64,000 nt of DNA from contig NZ_CP073587.1 in NCBI RefSeq assembly GCF_018223345.1, forward strand, positions 1,461,001 to 1,525,000, in the 5' to 3' direction. The notes below the pieces were generated by a model. It made no database searches and was not told the DNA's origin. It saw nothing but the letters and a program-made list of their open reading frames with translations. Below, piece by piece: positions 34,266 through 43,876 of the stretch (the first letter of the stretch is position 1; each line of letters begins with the position of its first letter). Source of the DNA: Shewanella yunxiaonensis. Lineage in GTDB: Bacteria; Pseudomonadota; Gammaproteobacteria; Enterobacterales; Shewanellaceae. The translations under genes and the position numbers were made by a program.

Positions 34266-35951
34266 TTACTTCAGGTGCCCCGCGTTATGTAGCTGGCGCT
34301 GCGCCGCTGGCGGTGGGTTCCACTGATACATCCAGGTTTCAGACAGTGGTTGTCCGTCAGACTCCAAATACAGACGGATATTAATCGGGTCAGTACTTTC
34401 ATCGGGTGGCACCAAATCAAACATCGCCCGGTAGCCATCAATCTCATGTAATGGTCTGGCAGATTCAATTTCTGTGCGACCTCGAGACACCGAAATAACG
34501 GCTTTCACCTCGGCATCTTTACTGAGCATTGGCAATGAACCGCCAGCAAAATCCACGACGAAACGTTTGCTGTAGTAAGGACGTTTTTTTCCAATGAGCC
34601 CGCCAATACCGGTAAAGGTGTCTACCACCTTAGCTTTGGGGGACTGCTGAGGTGGAATGCCGCCCCAATACATGTTGTAGCTAAACAGTAATTCTTGTCC
34701 GGCTTCTATAGGTTGCGCAGGATTCCAGAACGCCACGATGTTATCAAAGGTCTCATCCAGGGTTGGGATCTCTACCAACTGTACTGAACCTTTTCCCCAG
34801 TCACTGGTGGGCTCAATCCACAGACTTGGCCGCTTTTCATAAAACACGCCGTCGTCCTGATAATGGTCAAAATTACGGTCGCGTTGTAATAGACCAAAGC
34901 CCTTGGGATTATTGTCGCTGTAGGCGTTAAAACGCAATTCGGCGGGGTTATTCAAAGGTCGCCAAATCCACTCACCGTTACCTGTGTGCATCGCGAGACC
35001 ATCTGAATCATGGATTTCTGGGCGCCAGTCATAGTCTGTGCGACGGTCATTTTCACCCACCATGTACATACTGGTTAATGGGGCGACACCAAGACGCGCG
35101 ATGGCTTTACGTGGATAAATTGCCGCATCAACCTTCACTTTTAATCGGGCACCTGGCTGAATATCAAAACGATAGGCGCCAGTGACACTAGGCGAATCCA
35201 TCAGCGCGTACACAGTGGTGACATCTGAATTGTTGGTGGGATGTTCCAGCCAGAAGTCGGTAAAGATTGGAAATTCTTCAGGATGATCCATGGCAGTATC
35301 GACTGCCAACCCTCTAGCCGATAGGCCATATTGCATTTCCTGCCCAACTGCGCGGAAATAACTGGCACCAAGAAAGGCTATAACGTCACGCTGCCAGTCG
35401 GTGTGGAATTGCATGCGAAATCCTGCAAATCCCAGATCTTTAGGTAAGGCTTTGCCATCCACTTTCGACTTGCCATAGTCAAACAAGGAAGGGGAATACT
35501 TGATGGGAGTAGCTTTACCATTTTGCAGTTCATACATTTGCACCGGCGTGTCAAAATATAACCCTAAATGGAATAGCTCTGCCCGAAAGTTTACGTCGTC
35601 ATTACGCCATAACGCGGCTTTTTTCTTGAAGTGCAGCTGTTGGTAATCATCCCAGTCAAGATGTTGCAGGCTGCTGGGTAATTCCCCTTTATGACTGACG
35701 TAGGGTTCGGTAGCCAAGTTACGGGCAAAACCCTTTAGCCAAGCATAATCGAAGGTTTCACCCTCTTTGGGTGTTACCTGCAGCCCGACAGCACATGCTG
35801 ACAGACTTAATAGCAAACTGCAGGAAATCAGCAAGCCACGACTCAAATTGCGCAAGCGAAGCTTTACTTTGCGAACTGCCGAGGCGTCCTTAAAAGTATT
35901 AAAGGATGAATTGTTAAAAGTTTCTGTCGCAGACAATAAATTGAATGGCAT
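34266..35951 (-). CDS. Periplasmic glucan biosynthesis protein, OpgG/OpgD family
   Basis: A 561-aa exported protein of the MdoG family, which acts on the osmoregulated periplasmic glucan backbone. Family blocks: DYQQLHFKKKAALW, LGASYFRAVGQEMQYGLSAR, LGVAPLTSMYM, NGEWIWRPLNNP and KGSVQLVEIPT, all near E. coli OpgG. The N-terminus has a basic stretch, a hydrophobic core and LSLSACAVG, which could be a lipobox (LSAC) or a signal peptidase I site; no twin-arginine motif is seen. ATG 35951 is preferred over TTG 35996. No opgH glucosyltransferase lies beside it. Confidence 0.9.
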   Translation of the reverse strand: MPFNLLSATETFNNSSFNTFKDASAVRKVKLRLRNLSRGLLISCSLLLSLSACAVGLQVTPKEGETFDYAWLKGFARNLATEPYVSHKGELPSSLQHLDWDDYQQLHFKKKAALWRNDDVNFRAELFHLGLYFDTPVQMYELQNGKATPIKYSPSLFDYGKSKVDGKALPKDLGFAGFRMQFHTDWQRDVIAFLGASYFRAVGQEMQYGLSARGLAVDTAMDHPEEFPIFTDFWLEHPTNNSDVTTVYALMDSPSVTGAYRFDIQPGARLKVKVDAAIYPRKAIARLGVAPLTSMYMVGENDRRTDYDWRPEIHDSDGLAMHTGNGEWIWRPLNNPAELRFNAYSDNNPKGFGLLQRDRNFDHYQDDGVFYEKRPSLWIEPTSDWGKGSVQLVEIPTLDETFDNIVAFWNPAQPIEAGQELLFSYNMYWGGIPPQQSPKAKVVDTFTGIGGLIGKKRPYYSKRFVVDFAGGSLPMLSKDAEVKAVISVSRGRTEIESARPLHEIDGYRAMFDLVPPDESTDPINIRLYLESDGQPLSETWMYQWNPPPAAQRQLHNAGHLK

Positions 35952-36229
35952 AAGCAGACTCTGGGTTATGTGACTTTCCGGTATCTCCCGTAACAACGGG
36001 GTTCCTTACAAATTATTTTACAGGTAATGACAAAACCTGTAGAGGTGCAGAGACGTTAACATTAGTTGTAATCTGCATATATTCAGTACGCCAGAAATCT
36101 AGCACAAATTTGACAGAATGGAATGGTCTATCTGATTGAGATTCAGCAAAAAGCAGTTTTCTAACAGTGTTGTAAATAACAAAAGCTAATTGTTTTCTTT
36201 ATGTTAAACACATTGAGAGACAAAAATAT

Positions 36230-36258
36230 AAAAGCCACCTCAAGCGGAGGTGGCTTTT
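36230..36258 (-). terminator. Rho-independent terminator of hsp20
   Basis: AAAAGCCACCTC and GAGGTGGCTTTT form a 12-bp stem with a 5-nt loop, 19 nt after the hsp20 stop; T-rich sequence follows on the minus strand. Confidence 0.87.
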
Positions 36259-36277
36259 AGGTGAGTAACATCAACAA

Positions 36278-36703
36278 TTAGTGAATATCGATCTGATGTT
36301 TTACGTCAGCTTTCACTTCAATTTTGGGCAGTGTTAAATACAACATGCCGTTGTCGAATTTTGCATCAATAGCATTGTCATCGACATTATCTGGTAACTG
36401 GAAACGACGAACAAACTGACCGTAAAATCTCTCGGTCATATGCTGTTTATCATCTGTGTGTTCATGTTTACGTTCGCCGGAGATCACTAAGCAGCCATCT
36501 TCTATATTGAGGCTGATATCTTCTTTTTTCATTTCCGGCAGTTCTACCTTCAACAGGTAGTTATCAGCATTTTCGCTGATATCGGTGGCCGGCAACCAGT
36601 GACGTTCTCCGACCATAAACGGATTTGTCCAGTTAGCCAGTGAACCAAAACGACTGAACAGATTGTCGAATTCTTCTGCAGGATTCCAAGGACGTAATTT
36701 CAT
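36278..36703 (-). CDS. Small heat-shock protein, Hsp20/alpha-crystallin family
   Basis: A 141-aa ATP-independent chaperone that holds unfolding proteins. The alpha-crystallin domain spans about residues 35-130: PATDISENADNYLLKVELPE, CLVISGERKHE, RFYGQFVRRFQLPDNVD and the G-x-L motif NGMLYLTLPK. A short C-terminal tail follows; it lacks a clear IxI motif beyond VKHQIDIH. ATG 36703 is preceded by a perfect AAGGAGGT, so the longer frame from 36790 is rejected. A heat-shock-type promoter lies about 75-100 bp upstream. Confidence 0.95.
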   Translation of the reverse strand: MKLRPWNPAEEFDNLFSRFGSLANWTNPFMVGERHWLPATDISENADNYLLKVELPEMKKEDISLNIEDGCLVISGERKHEHTDDKQHMTERFYGQFVRRFQLPDNVDDNAIDAKFDNGMLYLTLPKIEVKADVKHQIDIH

Positions 36704-36802
36704 ATTGACCTCCTTATGTGATGTCATCCCAAGGTGATTCAACCTTTCGGTAATCCCTCGATTACCTGATTGTAATATGGTACCAAACACTATTTTTTCA
36801 AG
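36704..36802 (-). promoter_or_regulatory. Sigma-32-like promoter and structured leader of hsp20
   Basis: On the minus strand, CTTGAAA (36796-36802) and CCATAT (36775-36780) are 15 bp apart, close to the heat-shock sigma-factor pattern. The leader then folds a perfect 7-bp hairpin GGTAATC/GATTACC (36749-36766), a second AAGGT/ACCTT stem, and ends in AAGGAGGT. CCTT upstream can pair with part of that ribosome site, so temperature-sensitive translation is possible but unproven. Confidence 0.6.
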
Positions 36803-36859
36803 GTAAAGACCATGATTTTTTTATGGTATTTTTCCATAAAAAGCGATTACTTATAAAAA

Positions 36860-36889
36860 ATTAAAGGCAGGATTATTCCTGCCTTTAAT
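36860..36889. terminator. Terminator of the trp operon, possibly bidirectional
   Basis: ATTAAAGGCAGG and CCTGCCTTTAAT form a perfect 12-bp stem with a 6-nt loop between trpA and hsp20. Confidence 0.85.
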
Positions 36890-36916
36890 CAGTAACTTAA
36901 TCTATATGATTCAGGC

Positions 36917-37720
36917 CTATGCCGCACCTTTCATTGCTTTGACAAAAGCGCCTAGTTGTTCCAGCATCAACGCCGGATTATCCAGATTCGCGGCAATAAT
37001 TTTTACTACCGCAGAACCCGAGATGGCTCCGGCTGCACCGGCTTCGATAGCCGCCTTGACCTGGGCGGGTTCCGCAATGCCGAAACCTAACAGCGGCGGC
37101 GGAGCATCAAATTGTTTTAGTGAATCAAGAATTTCATGAACTGGCATCCCCGCTTTGTTTTCAGCTCCGGTGACACCGGCACGTGATAGCAGATAGGTAT
37201 ATCCTTCCGCCGTTCTGGCAACCAACGCCAACGTATCATGATCTGCATTTGGCGGTGCGATAAAAATGGGCGCGATCCCCACGCTTTTAGCTGCCGTAAC
37301 AAATGGCGCAGATTCTTCTACAGGAACATCTGCAACCAGGACGGAGTCAACGCCTGCGGCTTTAGCTCGTTGGTAGAAATTGAGTATGCCGTTGGCGTAC
37401 ACCAGATTGGCATATAGCAGCAGACCAATTGGAAGTTCGGGATATTTCGCGCGGATCTGCGCAATCATCTCAAAGCAAAGAGTAGGGGTCGTGCCACTGT
37501 GTAATGCCCGAAGATTGGCTCCCTGGATCACTGGGCCATCTGCCAGTGGGTCGGAAAAAGGAAAGCCCAGTTCCAGACAATCGGCGCCATTAGCGACCAA
37601 AGTATCCACAATCGCCAGGGACTGCTCAGGATTAGGATCTCCCAGCGTTACAAAGGGAACAAATGCTCCGCGTTTTTCCGCAGCAAGACGGGAAAAACAC
37701 GCTTGGTAACGTGTACTCAT
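36917..37720 (-). CDS. trpA: Tryptophan synthase alpha subunit
   Basis: A 267-aa TIM-barrel subunit that cleaves indole-3-glycerol phosphate to indole and glyceraldehyde 3-phosphate and channels indole to TrpB. The catalytic region [18 protein letters not shown] carries the Glu and Asp residues; the phosphate loop is near [10 protein letters not shown] and [11 protein letters not shown] 37720 has AGGAGG seven bases upstream and lies one base beyond the trpB stop, so the longer frame is discarded. Last gene of the operon. Confidence 0.98.
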   Translation of the reverse strand: MSTRYQACFSRLAAEKRGAFVPFVTLGDPNPEQSLAIVDTLVANGADCLELGFPFSDPLADGPVIQGANLRALHSGTTPTLCFEMIAQIRAKYPELPIGLLLYANLVYANGILNFYQRAKAAGVDSVLVADVPVEESAPFVTAAKSVGIAPIFIAPPNADHDTLALVARTAEGYTYLLSRAGVTGAENKAGMPVHEILDSLKQFDAPPPLLGFGIAEPAQVKAAIEAGAAGAISGSAVVKIIAANLDNPALMLEQLGAFVKAMKGAA

Positions 37721-37721
37721 G

Positions 37722-38924
37722 TTAAGCCTCCTGGCTGGCTTCGCGGGCAGCCAGTATGTCTGAAACAGTAAAAATGTCTTTGTCGCCACGACCAGAAAGG
37801 TTCACTACCAGAATGGTGTCTTCGGTGCATTCTTTGGCATAACGCAACGCATAAGCGACTGCGTGAGCGGATTCCAGTGCCGGAATGATACCTTCATGGC
37901 GCGCTAGCAGCTGGAACGCTTCCAATGCTTCATCATCGGTGGCTGATTCATAATTGGCACGACCGGATGCATAAAGATAGGCGTGTTGAGGTCCTACAGA
38001 TGGGAAGTCTAGCCCGGCAGAGATGGAGTAGGATTCTTCAATCTGTCCTTCGTTATCCTGCATCAACGGCGATTTCATCCCAAGATAAATCCCCAGTTTG
38101 CCATGGCGTAATGGTGCACCGTGCATGCCGCTTTCGATGCCTTTTCCGGCTGGCTCAACGCCAATAAGTTTGACAGAAGGCTCATCGATGAAATCAGCAA
38201 ACATGCCAATAGCGTTGGAACCACCCCCAACACAGGCAATAACGGCATCAGGCAATCTGCCTTCGCGTTCTTGCAACTGGCGTTTGGTTTCTTCACCAAT
38301 CATCTTTTGAAATTCTCTGACGATGGTCGGGAAGGGATGCGGACCGGCGGCTGTTCCTAAAAGATAATGGGCACGCTCATAGCTACCTGACCAGTCACGC
38401 ATGGCTTCGTTACAGGCATCTTTCAAGGTGGATGAGCCAGAATGTACGGGGATTACGTCTGCCCCCATCAGTCGCATCCGGAATACGTTAGGGCTTTGGC
38501 GTTCAACGTCTTTTGCGCCCATATAGATCCGGCATTTCAGACCGAGCAATGCACAGACCAGCGCGGTAGCCACACCATGTTGTCCTGCACCGGTTTCTGC
38601 GATAATTTCAGTTTTGCCCATGCGTTTAGCCAGCAATGCCTGACCGATCACCTGATTGGTTTTATGAGCACCGCCATGCAGCAGGTCTTCACGCTTGAGG
38701 TAAATTTTTACTTTAGGATTTGGTGACAGATTGCGGGTCAGCGTTAATGCAGTGGGGCGCCCTGCATAGTTTTTCAGCAGATCCTGAAATTCTTCCTGAA
38801 ATGCTGGGTCCTGGCGCGCTTCTACAAATGCCCGCTCCAGCTGTTTGAGGGCTGGCATCAGAATTTGCGGTACGTACATACCGCCGAATTCCCCAAAGTA
38901 GGGGTTGAGTAACGTCTCGCTCAT
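37722..38924 (-). CDS. trpB: Tryptophan synthase beta subunit
   Basis: A 400-aa PLP enzyme that joins indole with serine to give tryptophan. The PLP lysine is in HGGAHKTNQ; the phosphate-binding glycine run is [10 protein letters not shown]; the C-terminal motif is [12 protein letters not shown] 38924 follows AAGGAATT and gives the standard N-terminus [15 protein letters not shown]. It follows trpCF after 45 bp. Confidence 0.98.
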   Translation of the reverse strand: MSETLLNPYFGEFGGMYVPQILMPALKQLERAFVEARQDPAFQEEFQDLLKNYAGRPTALTLTRNLSPNPKVKIYLKREDLLHGGAHKTNQVIGQALLAKRMGKTEIIAETGAGQHGVATALVCALLGLKCRIYMGAKDVERQSPNVFRMRLMGADVIPVHSGSSTLKDACNEAMRDWSGSYERAHYLLGTAAGPHPFPTIVREFQKMIGEETKRQLQEREGRLPDAVIACVGGGSNAIGMFADFIDEPSVKLIGVEPAGKGIESGMHGAPLRHGKLGIYLGMKSPLMQDNEGQIEESYSISAGLDFPSVGPQHAYLYASGRANYESATDDEALEAFQLLARHEGIIPALESAHAVAYALRYAKECTEDTILVVNLSGRGDKDIFTVSDILAAREASQEA

Positions 38925-38969
38925 GATTTTAATTCCTTCGCCGCGGCGTACCGCAGTCAATCTTTTGGT

Positions 38970-40364
38970 TTACGCCCTGACGGCTGCCAGTACGTCGTAA
39001 ATTTTGTCACTGTCTTTGATACCGGGAGCCACTTCCACACCCGAATTAAAGTCCAGTCCGAAGAATCCTTGTTCTGCCGCTTCAGCGGCATTATCCGGTC
39101 CCAAACCACCGGCCAACATCGCATCTGCTTTGCTAGGCAGTGGTTGCTGCCAGTTAAACGCTTTACCAGTACCACCAAAACTGGCCCCGGTTTTACTGTC
39201 GTAAAGAACACGGTCAGCATGAGCGGGGATACTGATGGCTGCCGTTTCTCCCTCGGCGTTTACCGGAATGGCTTTCCAAATTTCAGTGGCACTCATGCCA
39301 GCGTTGTCGAGGCCCTCACGCAGTCGGGCAAGCGCCGTGTCATCCTCTTTTCCATGCAGTTGCACGGCATCTAGTTTAAGTGCTACGGCAACGGTAACGA
39401 TTTCACTTGTCGGGGCATCAACGAATACGCCTACCAGCAACAAGTGTTGTTTCTGTTCGCGATTACTTTTTGCTAACTCAAGAGCCTGTTCCAGCGTAAC
39501 TTTTCTGGAAGATTGTGGGGCAAAAATCAATCCGCCATAAACGGCACCGGCATCAGCCGCAGCGTGCAGGTCGCTACTGCGGGTAATGCCGCAGACTTTG
39601 TTGTGACCAAAAATAAGTTTGCGGCAGGCTAAATCTAAATCATCCTCTGCCATCAGCGAGCTCCCTACCAGAAAACCGTTCACCAAAGGTGCCAGTTGTC
39701 TGACATCGGCATGGGTGTAGATCCCCGACTCACTGATCACCAGCATGTCTTTAGGTAATTTGGGGGCTAGTCGCTCAGTATTGACAATATTCGTAGTCAA
39801 ATCTCGCAGATTACGGTTGTTGATCCCTACCAGTGGTGCATTTAGCGCAATGGCGCGATGTAGTTCTTCCTCGTTGGAGACTTCAGTAAGAATATCCAGT
39901 CTGTATTTGGCAGCTTCGGCCGCCAATTGCCGGTATTGCACGTTATCTAAAACTGACAACATCAGCAGAATTGCATCAGCGCCCTGATGTGCCGCTAGTT
40001 TTATCTGGTAAGGCGAAATAAAGAAGTCCTTGCACAGGATCGGTTGGTCCACCTGGCTGCGTACCAACGGGATAAAATTAAAATCCCCCTGGAAAAATTG
40101 CTCATCAGTCAACACTGATACGGCGCTGGCGTAATGGCTGTATGTCGCCGCAATTGACTGTGGATCAAAATCATCACGAATAAGCCCTTTAGAAGGACTG
40201 GCCTTTTTGCATTCCAGAATAAAACTGGCCTTCGGACCACTAAGCGCTCGGTAAAGACTGCGATGTGATATTTGTGGTCGCAGACTTTCTTCTGGAAAGC
40301 GTTTTTTCAGACTAGCGATATGTTCAGTTTTGGTGTCGACAATGCGAGTTAACACATTACTCAT
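38970..40364 (-). CDS. trpCF: Bifunctional indole-3-glycerol-phosphate synthase / PRA isomerase
   Basis: A 464-aa fusion of two TIM barrels. The N-terminal TrpC part (residues ~1-255) has ILECKKASPSKGLI and DEQFFQGDFNFI; the C-terminal TrpF part has KVCGITRSSD, VFVDAPTSEIV, VQLHGKEDD and LAGGLGPDNAAEA. It catalyses the two steps between phosphoribosyl anthranilate and indole-3-glycerol phosphate. ATG 40364 has GGAG eight bases upstream and overlaps the trpD stop by 8 bp; the 88-residue upstream extension is noise. Confidence 0.98.
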   Translation of the reverse strand: MSNVLTRIVDTKTEHIASLKKRFPEESLRPQISHRSLYRALSGPKASFILECKKASPSKGLIRDDFDPQSIAATYSHYASAVSVLTDEQFFQGDFNFIPLVRSQVDQPILCKDFFISPYQIKLAAHQGADAILLMLSVLDNVQYRQLAAEAAKYRLDILTEVSNEEELHRAIALNAPLVGINNRNLRDLTTNIVNTERLAPKLPKDMLVISESGIYTHADVRQLAPLVNGFLVGSSLMAEDDLDLACRKLIFGHNKVCGITRSSDLHAAADAGAVYGGLIFAPQSSRKVTLEQALELAKSNREQKQHLLLVGVFVDAPTSEIVTVAVALKLDAVQLHGKEDDTALARLREGLDNAGMSATEIWKAIPVNAEGETAAISIPAHADRVLYDSKTGASFGGTGKAFNWQQPLPSKADAMLAGGLGPDNAAEAAEQGFFGLDFNSGVEVAPGIKDSDKIYDVLAAVRA

Positions 40365-41388
40365 TGATCGTCTCCAGTTGACTCCCTGTTGCCAGTTGCT
40401 GCACGAGAATGGCGGCGCGGCCGGAATCGATTGTTTGCAGAGCCAGCAAGGTTGCTGCACGTAAATTGTCTGCGAGGCCACTGATATACAGGGCGCACGC
40501 GGCGTTGATTGCAACTGCATTTCGCTGGGCAGTTGTACCTTTACCGTTGAGAACCGCCAAAGTGATAGCCGCGTTATCTGCTGGCGTACCGCCTTCCAGC
40601 GCGTCAATCGTCGCGGTGGCGACGCCAAAATCTGCTGGTGTCAGGCGATATTCGGTTATCTTGTCGTCCTTTAGTTCAGCGACCAAGGTTTCACCATGCA
40701 GTGCTACTTCATCCAGTCCGGCACCATGGACGACCATGGCACGTTTTACACCCAGCGCTTGTAACACTCCGGCAATCGGAGCGACCAACGCTGGACTATA
40801 AACACCCAGCAACATGTAATCTGGGCGTGCAGGATTAATAAGCGGGCCCAATACGTTAAATACGGTGCGGGTCTTTAGTGCCTGACGCACAGGTACTGCG
40901 TGACGAACACCACCATGATAGTGAGGTGCAAACAGAAAACAGATCCCCATGTCACTAAGACAATGGGCGGCAGTCTCAGGCGACATAGTGAGCTTAATTC
41001 CCAGCTCTGACAATAGATCGGATGCACCGGATTTACTCGATACGCCACGATTTCCATGCTTGGCAACTTTGGCACCGGCGGCGGCAGCCACGAAACAGGC
41101 GGTCGTGGAAATATTAATGGTGTTATGTCCATCGCCACCAGTACCGACGATATCAATAACGCCCTTGCCACTCATCGGGAAAGGCTTTGCTGCTGCCAGC
41201 AGTGCATCGGCAGCACCGCTGATTTCGTCAATGGTTTCACCTTTGATCTTTAACGCTATCAATAACGCTGAAATAGCGGCTTCACTGAGTTCTCCCGCGA
41301 TCAGCGGTGCGAATAGCGCTTTTGACTGACTGCGACTAAGTGACTGTCCCGCATATAGTTGCTCCATTAAAGGTTGGATATCAGGCAT
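40357..41388 (-). CDS. trpD: Anthranilate phosphoribosyltransferase
   Basis: A 343-aa enzyme that transfers phosphoribose from PRPP to anthranilate. The hallmark GTGGDGHNTINIST binds PRPP, with KHGNRGVSSKSGASD and RTVFNVLGPLINPA following the family order. Unlike enteric bacteria, trpG and trpD are separate genes here. ATG 41388 has GGGAGAG upstream and overlaps trpG by 8 bp. Confidence 0.97.
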   Translation of the reverse strand: MPDIQPLMEQLYAGQSLSRSQSKALFAPLIAGELSEAAISALLIALKIKGETIDEISGAADALLAAAKPFPMSGKGVIDIVGTGGDGHNTINISTTACFVAAAAGAKVAKHGNRGVSSKSGASDLLSELGIKLTMSPETAAHCLSDMGICFLFAPHYHGGVRHAVPVRQALKTRTVFNVLGPLINPARPDYMLLGVYSPALVAPIAGVLQALGVKRAMVVHGAGLDEVALHGETLVAELKDDKITEYRLTPADFGVATATIDALEGGTPADNAAITLAVLNGKGTTAQRNAVAINAACALYISGLADNLRAATLLALQTIDSGRAAILVQQLATGSQLETINE

Positions 41389-41983
41389 TACGACTCTCCC
41401 TGCGATCAAACGTTAAATATTGCAGGGTCTGCACCAGCAAAGTACTGCCCTGGGTGGTGAGAATAGATTCTGGGTGGAACTGAAAGCCGACAGATGCATG
41501 TTGTTTATGTTGCACTGCCATGGGCATACCATCATAACTGGCGATCACCTCTAGGCATTCTGGCACTTCAGTGGCTACCAGAGAGTGATAACGGGCAACC
41601 GGCAGCGGAGATGGCAACCCGTCAAAGACCCCCTTCGTGCTGTGTTCAACCGGGCTGGATTTTCCATGAACAATCTGACCCGCACGGCCTACCTTTCCGC
41701 CGTAATATTCGACCAATGCCTGATGTCCAAGGCAGATCCCTAAAATCGGGAGTTTGCCAGCGACTTTATCTATTAACTGTAACATGCAGCCCGCTTCCGA
41801 TGGGGCGCCAGGACCGGGCGACAATACCAAGGCTGCTTGTACTGGTTCAGCCAACATCTTTTCCGCGATGGTATCGGCGCTGATGTCGTTACGATAAATG
41901 ACCACTTCGAACCCGAGACTACGAAACTGATCAACGAGGTTATAGGTAAATGAGTCAAAGTTATCGAGCAGATAGATTTTCAT
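41381..41983 (-). CDS. trpG: Anthranilate synthase component II (glutamine amidotransferase)
   Basis: A 200-aa class I glutamine amidotransferase that supplies ammonia to TrpE. It has DNFDSFTYNLVDQF at the start, oxyanion segment LSPGPGAPSEAG, nucleophile Cys in LGICLGHQAL, and the His-Glu pair in FQFHPESIL. The start overlaps the trpE stop as ATGA, consistent with coupled 1:1 synthesis. The trp context favours TrpG over PabA. Confidence 0.97.
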   Translation of the reverse strand: MKIYLLDNFDSFTYNLVDQFRSLGFEVVIYRNDISADTIAEKMLAEPVQAALVLSPGPGAPSEAGCMLQLIDKVAGKLPILGICLGHQALVEYYGGKVGRAGQIVHGKSSPVEHSTKGVFDGLPSPLPVARYHSLVATEVPECLEVIASYDGMPMAVQHKQHASVGFQFHPESILTTQGSTLLVQTLQYLTFDRRESRNA

Positions 41984-43539
41984 AGGCCACCTCCCAACTT
42001 AATGGCACTGATAACGGCCTGAGCTTTCTGCCGGGTTTCTTCTGCTTCGGCTAAAGGTTCAGAATCATAAACGACACCCGCCCCCGCTTGGATGTATGCG
42101 GTATCTTCGCTGACAAAGGCAGAACGAATCACAATACAGGTATCGATGTCGCCCAGTCCGTTGATATAACCTACGGCCCCGCCATAACTGCCTCGACGCT
42201 TTTGTTCGACACTCCGGACAAGTTGTGCGGCACGTACTTTGGGGGCACCTACGAGTGTGCCCATATTCATACACGCCTGATAAGCGTGCAGGGCATCAAG
42301 GTCACTGCGTAATTGCCCGGTAACGCGACTGACCAAATGCATCACGTGAGAATATCTGTCAACTTTAAGTAAATCCGACACTTTACGAGTACCACTTTCA
42401 CTGATCCTGGCAATGTCATTACGAGCCAAGTCAACCAGCATAATGTGTTCTGCTAATTCCTTTTTATCGAGCCGTAATTCCAGTTCTATACGACCATCGA
42501 GGTCAGCATCAATGTTACCGTCAGCATCCTTGCCGCGTTTACGAGTCCCGGCAATTGGGTACATCTCTACCTGATTAGTGTGAGTCTCGTATTTCACGGC
42601 ACTTTCTGGCGATGCGCCGAAGAGCGTGAAGTCAGCGGTGCGTAAATAAAACATGTATGGGCTGGGATTGGTGAGTCTCAGTGCCCGATAAGCCCCCAGC
42701 GTGTTGGGGCAGGGCAGTTGAAAACAACGAGAGGGCACTACCTGAAAAATATCACCCGCGCGGATATGTTCTTTAAGTTGCTCTACTTGGGCACCATATT
42801 CTGCGTCACTGATGTTAGCTGACACTTCAGTACGGACACCTCGCAATGGTGGAACTTCTGACGGCTGTTGGCACAGTTCTATAATCTCAGCGACTCGCTG
42901 GTCTAGCTTCTTGGTGATTTTGTTATCCTGGCTGAACGCATGGGTAACAATCTCGGCATCCTGCCGTTGATGATCTACTACGATAAGCGTTTCAGCGAGA
43001 TAGAATAGATAATCAGGGCAGTGATTATCACTATTAGCGACTTCTTGTAATGGTTCAACAGTGGCAATCAGGTCGTAACCAAGCACACCGCCTAAAAACA
43101 AGCCTTCAAAACAATCCTCACCGGCCATGCGGATACCTTGCTGCAGCACACGCAATCCTTCAAGGGGAGACAGCGCTTTAAGGCGAGCATCTTCATCAAG
43201 TTCACCAACTGCTTTAGCGAAGGTGACAATCAACAAGCGGTTGCTTTCACTGATGTTGGCCAGTGGTTTGAAGTATTGTGCAATGGCAGGTAACAAGGTT
43301 GCGCCATTTTCGGTGAGAGCACTGAAGCTGACGGTTTGTCCCATGCAGGTAATGCTCAAGGCGGCGTCAGTGATAATAAAGCTCTTTAGGTGGTCTTTAC
43401 TTTCAATTTCAGCAGATTCCAGCAACATAGTGTGTGGTTTGTCATTGGTAATCTGTTTGTACAGTCGCAGCGGATCATCCTGGTAGGGAAGCGGTTGCTT
43501 ACGATAGTTGACCGTGGCAATTTGCTTAAATCTGCTCAT
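41980..43539 (-). CDS. trpE: Anthranilate synthase component I
   Basis: A 519-aa chorismate-using enzyme; with TrpG it forms anthranilate. The N-terminal LLESAEIES motif is the tryptophan feedback site of the family. The C-terminal core includes QVVPSRCFQLP, PSPYMFYLR, YPIAGTRKRGKDADG, ELRLDKKELAEHIMLVDLARND and GAPKVRAAQLV. ATG 43539 gives the expected MSRFKQIA start; earlier in-frame residues come from the attenuator region. Expression is controlled by the leader at 43592-43729. Confidence 0.98.
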   Translation of the reverse strand: MSRFKQIATVNYRKQPLPYQDDPLRLYKQITNDKPHTMLLESAEIESKDHLKSFIITDAALSITCMGQTVSFSALTENGATLLPAIAQYFKPLANISESNRLLIVTFAKAVGELDEDARLKALSPLEGLRVLQQGIRMAGEDCFEGLFLGGVLGYDLIATVEPLQEVANSDNHCPDYLFYLAETLIVVDHQRQDAEIVTHAFSQDNKITKKLDQRVAEIIELCQQPSEVPPLRGVRTEVSANISDAEYGAQVEQLKEHIRAGDIFQVVPSRCFQLPCPNTLGAYRALRLTNPSPYMFYLRTADFTLFGASPESAVKYETHTNQVEMYPIAGTRKRGKDADGNIDADLDGRIELELRLDKKELAEHIMLVDLARNDIARISESGTRKVSDLLKVDRYSHVMHLVSRVTGQLRSDLDALHAYQACMNMGTLVGAPKVRAAQLVRSVEQKRRGSYGGAVGYINGLGDIDTCIVIRSAFVSEDTAYIQAGAGVVYDSEPLAEAEETRQKAQAVISAIKLGGGL

Positions 43540-43591
43540 TTTTCCGTCCTGTGTTGCATTGCGTTTTACCCTTTCTGCAGCTCTTCTTGGG

Positions 43592-43630
43592 TTAAAAACG
43601 AAAGAAGCCCGCAATTTTGCGGGCTTCTTT
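43592..43630 (-). terminator. trp attenuator terminator
   Basis: AAAGAAGCCCGC and GCGGGCTTCTTT form a perfect 12-bp stem with a 6-nt loop; on the minus strand a CGTTTTTAAC tail follows. It lies 53 nt before trpE. A GCGGG in the preceding segment (about 43672-43676) can pair with its CCCGC to form the competing antiterminator. Confidence 0.9.
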
Positions 43631-43678
43631 GTTGAATCTTGCTGTCTCGTTTGAATACAGCGCTTCACACCACCCGCG

Positions 43679-43729
43679 TTAAGGGGAGTGCCACCACCAT
43701 ACGATGTTAAGAGAAGCGATGTTATACAT
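43679..43729 (-). CDS. trpL: trp operon leader peptide with Trp-Trp-Trp
   Basis: A 16-residue frame reading MYNIASLNIVWWWHSP and then TAA. The three consecutive tryptophan codons close to the stop, followed by alternative RNA stems and the terminator at 43592-43630, are the classic arrangement for attenuation. When charged Trp-tRNA is scarce the ribosome should stall on the Trp codons and free the antiterminator. I see no clear TrpR operator upstream. Confidence 0.93.
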   Translation of the reverse strand: MYNIASLNIVWWWHSP

Positions 43730-43876
43730 GACGAAATAATCCAGCTCAGTAATTGGCTTATAGAAAACCGCAGACAGCAGGTAATGTCAACGACTTATTA
43801 CTAACTTTTTGAAAATATTGTGCGCTGTAAACAAGATAAATCGCATTTGTACAACAAACTCAAGTACAATAAGCAG

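Noticed and set aside
41494..41883. 129-codon plus-strand frame inside trpG
   Set aside because: Antisense to a strongly conserved enzyme; an artefact of codon usage.
43730..43819. TrpR operator or sigma-70 promoter upstream of trpL
   Set aside because: TTGACA and TATAAG are present on the minus strand but 22 bp apart, and no CTAG-centred operator is seen.
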